From Nothophaeocryptopus gaeumannii (lineage: Eukaryota; Ascomycota; Dothideomycetes; Mycosphaerellales; Mycosphaerellaceae), in NCBI GenBank assembly GCA_031771865.1, contig JASISA010000025.1:3100001-3164000 (forward strand): a DNA stretch of 64,000 nucleotides, written 5' to 3'. The notes below the pieces were generated by a model that worked only from the letters and a program-made list of their open reading frames with translations, had not been told where the DNA came from and searched no databases. Below, one piece after another: positions 56,274-64,000 of the stretch. The stretch's first letter is position 1; each line of letters begins with the position of its first letter. A program made the translations under genes and the position numbers.

Positions 56274-59046
56274 TTATGATTCGATCTCCTGAAACATATC
56301 AAACTCCCAGCCAAGATTGCGACTGAGCCTCTTCCCGTACGAATGCATCAAGACCGGATTAACAGATCGATCGTGGGGCTCATGCAACACGATAGAACCC
56401 TTGCATCTCGTAACGTCGCGGAAGGCTACCGAGGAGCCTCCGTTGTCGTGTCTTGAGGCTAGACCGCAGTCGATCAATGCATTTTCGAAGTCGCCCCACC
56501 GCACGTTGGAATTGGCGTGTCGGCCGTACGAGACAAACATGCGGCGCAGGATGTTCATGGTCTGGGCATTGACCAAGATGCGATCTGAATCCAAGTTGAT
56601 GTCGTCCATGGCTTTGGAAAGGGCGACAACGTCAGATTGCTGAATATCAGGGGATTCCGGAGACGCCTCGGCTGGCCGAGTCTTGATCTTGACTTTGCGT
56701 GCAGGCGACACTGATGTTTTCTCGTCATCTCTGCCCCAGAATTCTTGAGAACAAAATGGCAGCGCCGACGAAGAGGCTTCCCGGTTTCGAACCTTCTCCT
56801 CTGCGAGAGCTTCTGTGCAGCGTCAGCATACCACACATAACATCGGATGCGGCGGGAAAATACCTTTTTTCTCAATCTCAGCTAAGAGCTGTCGGCGTTC
56901 GCTTTCACGGTAACTCTTGTATTCCTCCGACATTCCCGCTTGAACAACGGCCAGGAAAGTGTTGCACTTATCCGAGAGACACTTTAATTGCTCAAGCTGC
57001 TTGATCCTCACCCCACGGTATTCGTTCCAATAGGCGCAAAGAGCATCATGGCTCGCGTCGGAATCAGTGACTGACTTCCGGCTGAGCTTGTTTGTGGCAA
57101 TGGGCGTGCGTAAGAACACCTTCAAGGGCCGCCAAAGCGTATTCGTGTGTGCAAGCAAGAAAGGTGGTATGTTGTTGACATATTTGCCGCCTGTCCAATG
57201 ATCAATGCTAAGGAACCGTGCTGTAAAGCCTTCACAATGGCTAAGCTTGATAGGATTGGGCCGAATCCAGGACGATGGTACTTCAGCGACATGATAGCTT
57301 CGTCAAGTGCTATCATATCCGCAACGCAGTCTTGCAAGACCGGGTGCAAACGATGCCGCTCGCGCTGCATGACACGAAGGAACAATTCCGGTTCATGGGC
57401 ATCGAAGACATCATGGTTCTGACACTTGCTGAAGGCCCAGAATAACTTGTCCTTGTCCGATTCGACGCGCGTGCTTGCTGTGGGATGCGCCTCGCTGCGG
57501 AAGACGAAGTGCTCATCCAAGGTTCCGAGATATACTGCTAACTTCCGTGCCTTGGTACGGAGCCTCCTGAAGCATCCACGCAAGGCGTAATCGAGAACAG
57601 CCAGAGCCTCTATGCAGCACAAGGGTGTGTCTTTCTGATTGTGCTCATTTACACCATGCTCGTCGAACAATCGCGCGGCATACTCAGCTTCTTGAGCGGC
57701 ATAATACCACATGCGATGGTCATCCACGCTCATCGTCAGCAGACTTATAACCATGCCTTGCCGAGAGTCCACTGATCCGTGGTTGTGTTGACCGAATTGC
57801 TCACAGGGAGCAAGCAGCTGTCGGACATGAGCTGGATCAGTCTGCAGAAGCCAAGTCTCGTCTGCCGAGGCAGCAAGACGATCAGTGAGAGACTGAACAA
57901 TCCGGTTCAGTGATAACGAAGGAGCATGTTTGAAAGCATCGTTCCTCGGTCGAACCATAACCTGAGCGTTGTGGACCGTAAATTGCACTTCACTTAAGGT
58001 GTACCACTTTTCGTTTCCCTTGGAGCAGTCCTCAAGTCCACTATGCAGCAGTGATTTGACGATCTGCGCAAGGAATTCGGATAGGATACACTGGGATTCA
58101 AGCACGAGCTTTGACCGAGGAAAGCCTATTGCCCGCCCCTGATGCGCGGATTCTTTCTCCCATTGGGAAAGCTGTCCAAACGCTCCATCATCTTCCATGA
58201 CGACGCAGTGTGGGTTGTAAGATATCTCTAGAGCGGCCCAAGAGAATGGTGTCTTCAGCTGTTGACTGTCAAATGAGATCCATCGAGACGGCCTTGTGAA
58301 CAGCGCTGATGGATTAACGCGAGCAGGGCGTTGGCATCTTCGCTGAGCATCTCCACGTTGAGATATGGCAAAAGTATCGAGGTTGTGTAGTCTGCCGCGT
58401 TCTCCTTGCGCATGACTAGATTTCGTCACATGACAACATCCGTCCGGCGCTTCAGAATGCCAGGTAGCGTTGACGCCAGCAACGCCGCCCGCTTCGTAAT
58501 GCTTTTCTTCTGCCACCTTTTCACCAGTGTGTCTCCGTACAACTCAATGTCGTTCCGCAGCTGGCCGAAGTTGTCGCGCGTTGCTCGACACAAATGATCG
58601 ATTAAAGCGGTGGCGTCCTTGTCGCTGTATTTGTCGGTGTACCTTAGGTTTTGGTATGTTTGCTGCCAATGCAAGGGCAGGTAGTGCGTTGAGCATGTGT
58701 CACATGTCTTCGGACAGATTGGTGGAGTTGCGGCAGATGCATCAGGGTAGCTGAGGCACTCGAAGCCAGCAGCCACAGGCCCGAGGAGATGTTCTTTGCC
58801 CTCTGGAGCGTATTTGAAGTCCAATTTGTTTTCCTCGATGAGACAATCGATGAAGTCGAGACCTAGTCCGCTGGCGGTTGAGCCTATTTGTCGTCTGGTT
58901 TTCCTCCCGGACATAATGGGCTGCGGGGAAGCCATAGCAGAAGCTAAGGGCATCGAAGGCATTGGCAAGTTCGAGATGCGACTGTTGAGAGTCGCATTTG
59001 GTTGTGTTTGGCAGATGCGAAGACGAAAAGCGGTCAATAAGTACAT
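56274..59046 (-). pseudogene. Broken paralogue of the gene at 59770, with C-terminal HicA-like domain
   Basis: Read on the minus strand it follows the 59770-62498 protein from end to end: a Cys-rich N-terminal motif (CPKTCDTCSTHY), the long helical body (SYNPHCV, then SAHQG and IGFPRSKLVLESQ), and the C-terminal domain with RWGDFENALIDCGLASRHDN, GSIVLHEPH and GKRLSRNLGW. Breaks seen: an in-frame TGA at 58426-58428, a frame change near 58303-58308 where the alignment to the paralogue leaves no room for an intron, and a further frame change near 57170-57200 that may be a frameshift or an unusual intron. One normal 51-base intron (56813-56863, GTATTT..GCACAG) precedes the last exon. The C-terminal exon itself is open and looks intact, so it might still be transcribed. 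Confidence 0.62.
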
Positions 59047-59769
59047 CAAGACCTACTGTGCGGCGGTTGTTCGAGAGACACGCGCGGTTCATTCACTCAC
59101 TGTGCGGCGTTGTGTTTCTGCCGCGGTAGCAGATTGAGGTATTGAGGGTCACGTCTGCGGTTGAGGTGTCCGGCCTTCGCGTCTCGGTGGTGGCACGTGT
59201 GGGTAGCGGCATTTCAGCCACACAGCACCGAGATAGAACATTCTGGTGGCTGTTGAGGCAGCGATGGGGCTAGTCGCGGATGTGAAAGTGTTCGAAGCAG
59301 ATGAGAAAGCGGACTACAGAAGGTGAGGTTTGGCTTGGGTGGGGCGTCCAAGCGCATCTGACCAATAAAATTCATAGCGGGCTTGGCCGCAAACTCAAAC
59401 GCGAACGTCTTCAAACGCGTCTTCCCCTGCTCACTACTTTCACACTCCTACATTGTATCAAATACGGGCTGTCTCATAGCCTTGAACACTGGTAGCGATT
59501 TTTGGAACATGGCTATTTCGTGCATCAAGATGCGTGACCAGCAGAGAGCTCGGTCGAAGTCTCCTTCACAATCGAGTCTCGTTTCTTCCCCTTCTGCAGG
59601 CAGCCTGAACGAAGCCGGACGCCCGCGTCTGCTTCACGGCATGCGAATCTGATAGTAAGTCTCAAACTTCACAAGGAGGGGCAAGACACTTCCTGGCGCA
59701 CGTCTGACTCCGAAATCTTCTTCTCTTCCCACGCTCGTTTTCCATCACCACAACGTCTCCTCCGCAAAC
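59047..59769. other. Shared 5' region of the head-to-head paralogues
   Basis: 0.72 kb between the two starts. A 47-codon upstream frame (59509-59652, MAISCIKMRDQQRARSKSPS) ends 118 bases before the intact gene's ATG; it may be a leader peptide or chance. Confidence 0.5.
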
Positions 59770-62498
59770 ATGGCGGATCCCCATCCCAAACACTGCAAGC
59801 ACTGCGCGCAGTGCCCTGCAGCAGCTGTTGCTGCTCTTCAGACGATCATCGAGGAACCAGAGCGCCAGCGCGCCCTCCCTGATCCTGCTGAGCTACTGAC
59901 TAGGCGAGAAGAGAGCCGTCGACAGAACCCTTTCAGTGACTACCACGCCCGATCCGGATTTGGCTGCCTACTGGAATCATCGCCCGAGTCGAAAGCCTCG
60001 CCATGCAGCTGTAGAGGCAATTGTGTGATATGCGCCCTCCAATACAGATCCGAGACGCTCCAACAGGACAGTCGACAAACATACACCGAGTCCTTGAGCG
60101 ACGAGCAGGCGAAGCAGCGCATCGATGCCTTCAATCACACTACGCAAGGCAACATTGGCTACATTATCGATGTTCTTCGGGACCGGGGAGATGCTATTGC
60201 GAGGCACTGGCGAGGCCTGACCGAAGTCCGCCGATCTGACATGCTGTCTCGCGTCACGCCCAGTGTGCGCGCCATGTACTCGTTCGAACGAGGCGCATCT
60301 CGACACAACTACGACCCGCGCGTCGTCCGAATTCTGCCTGATGTGACTATCAACGCGCTCGCCGGCAACCCAATGCGCCTACTGGCTCTTCTGAATCACC
60401 GTACCGAATTCCATCCGGCAGCATGGTTTCCATTCGACCTAGCGAGAGTCAGCAAGTCGTTTCACTATGGATTGGAGCACACCTACAATCCGCATTGTGT
60501 CGCGGTCAGCGGCGACTCATATGGGACACTTGTACCCTGGGAGGCAGACTCTGCTCATCGTGGCGACATCGTTGGCTTTCCGGCAGCATACTTGATTTTC
60601 GAAGCGCACAAAGTCCTATCCGAGGTGCTGCGAAGCGCTCTCAACATCGTTCTCGAGGACTTACCTGAGGACTCTCCTCTTGGAGACGACCACTGGCGCG
60701 AGCTCATCGAAACGAACTTCGAGTGGGAAGCCGAGGAACAATCAGTCCATCTACCACAAGCTTTCCTACCGCCACGAAGTCTTACGCTCAACATCTCTCG
60801 TGTTATCGAGATGATCCGCGATCGACGCCTCGAAACGCAGGATGAGCTTCGCCTGCTGCAGACGGATCCATCCTACATGTACCAAGTCTTGCATGAACAG
60901 CGTAGGCTGTCTTACTTCCAGGAGCTGCGCGTTGGGAAGAGGCGGCTCCTTCTGTTGCATACCATTCTTAGCTTCGTGGTAAAATACCTTCATTGGAAGT
61001 TTGTCGAGGATCTGGCGGAGAGCCTGGCTCGACACGTCCAGCAGGACGCGTCAAACGTGCACTGTGGCGCGAATTTGCCAGCGGCGTGCGAGGACGCCTG
61101 GAGGCTGCTCGACCATGCTCTAACAGCGACTCAACAAGTGCAGCTACAGTGTCTGTTCAATCTGCTGGCGCAAAGCTGCCGCTTTGCTCATCATTTCGAC
61201 TACGACCAGGATGATTTCCACTATTTATACGGAGTGTCAAACGATCTTCCAGTAGTGGCTACAGACCTCTCAGAATGTGACGATGTCTTGTTCCTGGACT
61301 TGATGAGCCTGGATCACAAGAATCATTATCTGTTCGCAACCTCGCTGCACGTGAGATTGATTCAGCAAGACATCGATGCAGCGCCCATGAAGGAGGCAAG
61401 AAAGGTCCCTTCCCGGGTTTTCCCGTACCTGTCGGATATCTCAGTCATTGAGGACGCGATGGCCATCATAAAAACGCAACGGCCAGCGCCATTGAACGAT
61501 AAGAAGCTGAAGCGGGATGACTTACTGCAGACACCGGACAGTGGACGAGAGATCTGGCAAGCATATGGAGACCACATAATGGTGCTGAATGCGATGCGCG
61601 ACAGGATGGATGAGCTTCAGCGACCCATCGAGGCTCTGATGGAGCTACGTGCACCGTCAAAGACCGTCCTACCAGACGCGGTTCGAAAGCTGCATCAAGG
61701 CCGAGACGCTTTGGACGAGTTTTGGGCAGCGATCCGACGATGTATCTCGGAAAGCAATCCCATCCTACATCCTGTCGCGAGAACCACTTCCCAAGATTTG
61801 CTGCTCTCGATGGTGAGTCTTTCCCATTCAGAGAGTGTCCAGAAAGAGTTTGAGCAGGAATGCGAGGAGCTGCGCAAAGTGATAGAGCTTCAAGGTCAAG
61901 TTTCGTCCATTGCGTGCTAGAGATGAGAGAAAGAGCTAACGGTGGTGCAGAGTCAGAGAAACGCGACAAGAAGGACGCCCAAGCGGCGAAGCTTGCAAAG
62001 TACGTCCCGCAAACACACTGGGGCTGGAAAGTCGACGACAGGCCTTCTCCCGCACCGATACCGCCCAAAATCAAGACGAAAGGCCGGCCCTCACTTCCCA
62101 GCGCCGAAGACGCAGAGACCACGACCAAAGCAGCAAAAGTCCCACCAGACAGTGCCTGCCCGAAAACCAAAAAGATCCTCGTAACCGAGCGAAATCGCGA
62201 CATCATCCTTCAAGCAATAACGCCACAGCCCAACGCCAAGAAACCCGTGAGATGGATCGACTGGGTCGCGGCCTTAGGCGATGCAGGTCTGAACCCTCAT
62301 ATGAGTAGAGGAGGTGGATCCAGCCTTGCCTTCACGGATAATGGCGAGACGGGTAATACTGTCTTCTTTCATAAGCCGCATCCTGAGCCGACTGTCGATA
62401 ATGTGCTGCTGAGGATTTGGGGAAGGAACTTGAAGAGGTGTTTTGGATGGGAGGAGGGGATCTTCGGGGTTAGGAGGAGGAGTGAGGTGGGGAATTGA
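59770..62498 (+). CDS. Large fungal protein with C-terminal HicA-like domain (intact paralogue)
   Basis: Two exons, 59770-61894 and 61951-62498, 890 residues; the 56-base intron has a GTCAAG donor, GCTAAC branch site and TGCAG acceptor. The ATG has a good AACATGG context. The N-terminus has a Cys-rich stretch (HCKHCAQC), and a second one, CSCRGNCVIC, lies near residue 80. A mostly helical body of about 600 residues follows without known motifs; NPHCVAVSGDSYGTLVPWEA is its best landmark. The C-terminal 100 residues (RWIDWVAALGDAGLN, then GGGSSLAFTDN, TVFFHKPHPEPTVDNVLL, GRNLKRCFGW) match a domain common at the end of fungal hypothetical proteins. Its order, a G-S-x-x-F strand, then a strand ending in H-x-P-H, then a helix, resembles HicA-type mRNA-binding folds. 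I infer RNA binding from the shape only. Confidence 0.8.
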
Positions 62499-62772
62499 AA
62501 GCAGCAAAGAGGGGGGTGATGAGGGTGAAGAGAGGGAGGAAGAGAGGTCGTGTCGACGCACTAGCGTGAGTAATGTTTCTTTTGTGCTGACTTAGTTTCT
62601 ATGATACCCAAGAGCCCCAGGGCATGTCCAACGAGAAATCTGCAGAGATGAGCAACTTCTCACGACCACGTCTGTTGCTGGCGCACCGATCAATTTCTCC
62701 ACGCGCCCTAATATCCAGGTTCACTCGTGAAATACAATGTGCGTATGCGCTCACGCTGCGCTCTCTCGAAGA

Positions 62773-63265
62773 TTATCCAACACTCTTCATCACCTTCTCG
62801 ACATTCACCATTGGCGGACTCCGCTTTACCGAAACGACCTCGACGCATCCTCTCATATAATCGAGCGAGTCCTCCCGTCTCCGTTGACCACCACCTCCGA
62901 ACAGGCCTGGTATGAACGGTATCGCGACGGCGGACATCTTCTTCTCGCGATCGCGAGCCTGAAGCCGGACACCCAATGTTTCGATCTCGTTCTAAGAATT
63001 CGAGGTCAGCATTCTCCTCGCGACATTCCTGGGAGGAGTGAAGACGTACCCTTTTCGAGCAGGCCTCACATCCCTCTGCATCGCACGCGGGTTCTAATCT
63101 CGGTCTCGGCGCTGTGACATTCCCCTTGACGGTTGTTGATCCATCGTCATGAGAGATCACCAGGGCTGAGTAACCGATCGGCGGGCCAGCGTAGCTAGAC
63201 TCCTTGTTGGCGCAGGCCAATTCTGGAGATGAAGTCGCTACCAGCGCGGACAGGGTGAGTGGCAT
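62773..63265 (-). CDS. Hypothetical small protein
   Basis: Two exons, 63265-63050 and 62991-62773, 144 residues. The 58-base intron has a GTACGT donor, GCTGAC branch site and CTTAG acceptor. An in-frame TGA lies four codons before the ATG, so the start is fixed unless a 5' exon exists. Ten or so hydrophobic residues follow (MPLTLSALVA), too short for a clear signal peptide. A Cys-containing stretch (CDAEGCEACSKR) leads to a Gly-rich loop (PGLFGGGGQRRR) and a Val/Lys-rich end. I do not recognise the family. The 3' end is convergent with the gene ending at 62498. Confidence 0.62.
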
Positions 63266-63719
63266 CTCCTCTCGTCGTCAGCTTCTTCTTCAGCTGGTGT
63301 GATTGAGATTGAGGAGCGCAGGGGGGAAGGGTTGCGAAACGGGTTCGTGAAGAAGTCGATGTGGATTTTGTCGAGTGTTGTGGGTGTGAGGAGGCGCGTG
63401 GCGGTGAGAGAAGAAATCTTTTCTTCTGTGTCGGTGATGAGGTTGGCGGTCGAGATCGAGATGGCGTGGTTCTTGATCGATGTGTTGAGATGTGAAGTGA
63501 TTGGGCTGGGAGTGAGGATTCTTTCTGTTGCTTCTGTCTTTCACTATATCTTGTTTGTTCGCAGCCTTCTAGATCTGGAAGATTCGTTTGGAACATTGTA
63601 GCAATTGGTGGTCTTTGTAGAGTGGTCGTGTTTGAAGTAGTCCCTATTGTCGCCGCTTTTGCATTGTCGCATCGTTCAATGTGGCAGGCATTATAGCAAG
63701 CAACTTAAGTGAGTGAATG
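63266..63719. other. Intergenic at right end
   Basis: Plus- and minus-strand short frames exist here, but none shows a motif or consistent splicing. Nothing supported. Confidence 0.45.
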
Positions 63720-63974
63720 CTATTCAACAATACAAGGTGTCTTGAGGGCGACGTGCAATATTATCCAGAGTGGCCTGCCTACTTCCTTAGCGTCATCATA
63801 GAAGACAGAAGATGATTCTATCGAACGAGTTGTGACCCAGTGCATAGGACGATGGCTCCACAAGAAGCTCATGAGCTTCTTCATAGGGTCTCGGGTTTTA
63901 AGCAGCAACTCGGAATCCTCTGTCAATGCCACAGCGATCTGTGTCCTCAACTGCCAGTTCCCAAGACTCGCCAT
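63720..63974 (-). CDS. Small open frame at the right edge, possibly the 3' end of a larger gene
   Basis: 84 residues from an ATG at 63974, but the frame is open to the window edge, so the start may lie outside. Composition is protein-like (NWQLRTQIAVALTEDSELLL, KKLMSFLWSHRPMHW) with no signal peptide or membrane helix. I do not recognise it. Confidence 0.35.
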   Translation of the reverse strand: MASLGNWQLRTQIAVALTEDSELLLKTRDPMKKLMSFLWSHRPMHWVTTRSIESSSVFYDDAKEVGRPLWIILHVALKTPCIVE

Positions 63975-64000
63975 GGATGGTAGAGATGAAAGGAGGGGTT

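Noticed and set aside
59509..59652. Short upstream frame before the intact HicA-like gene
   Set aside because: Could be a leader frame, but without transcript data it is not separable from chance, so it is not listed as a gene.
1..64000. CRISPR arrays, operons, bacterial ribosome-binding sites, phage genes or secondary-metabolite clusters
   Set aside because: None seen. The window is nuclear and eukaryotic, and no polyketide synthase, peptide synthetase or terpene cyclase motif is present.

Overview
The window is a piece of a filamentous ascomycete nuclear genome (Pezizomycotina, most likely a Dothideomycete; the class is an inference from overall feel, not a proven call). The evidence is spliceosomal introns of about 47 to 60 bases with GT..AG ends and CTAAC/CTGAC-like branch sites, dense genes on both strands without operons, and unmistakable fungal orthologues. 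I rebuilt exon structures by hand where a frame change coincided with a good donor and acceptor; they are predictions.

Layout. 1-4546: a truncated conserved protein on the minus strand, divergent from DIS3/RRP44, the exosome nuclease. 4547-8245: a sparse stretch holding a broken C2H2 zinc-finger gene between copies of a dispersed repeat. 8246-10325: the chromatin-remodelling subunit RSC7/NPL6. 10326-15120: nearly 5 kb with no gene I can support, ending in tRNA-like sequence. 15653-16722: DPB4 with six exons. 17438-24174: an F-box-like protein, a Cys-containing protein of unknown role, SF3A2/PRP11, an NTF2-like protein and a single-pass membrane protein. 25038-30372: V-ATPase subunit H (VMA13) divergent from a SCAP-type sterol sensor. 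31680-34316: a GPI-anchor-type secreted protein and an aldo-keto reductase. 35467-41338: a large coiled-coil protein, an unresolved small gene and a Ser-rich protein. 41966-53125: PRP40, RLI1/ABCE1 and CHD1. 54015-54395: LSM8.

From 54.7 kb on the character changes. There is a 5'-less membrane-protein remnant, a gene with an apparent frameshift, a lost splice donor and a stop, and then a head-to-head pair of paralogues. One copy (59770-62498) is intact and the other (56274-59046) carries a stop and frameshifts. Both end in a small domain that looks like a eukaryotic relative of the HicA fold. This pair is the most unusual content of the window. Two small minus-strand genes close the window.

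The intact genes are mainly housekeeping: RNA decay (DIS3), splicing (SF3A2, PRP40, LSM8), chromatin and replication (RSC7, DPB4, CHD1), ribosome recycling (RLI1), vacuolar acidification (VMA13) and sterol sensing (SCAP). They share no pathway, and most neighbours are arranged divergently around short promoters.
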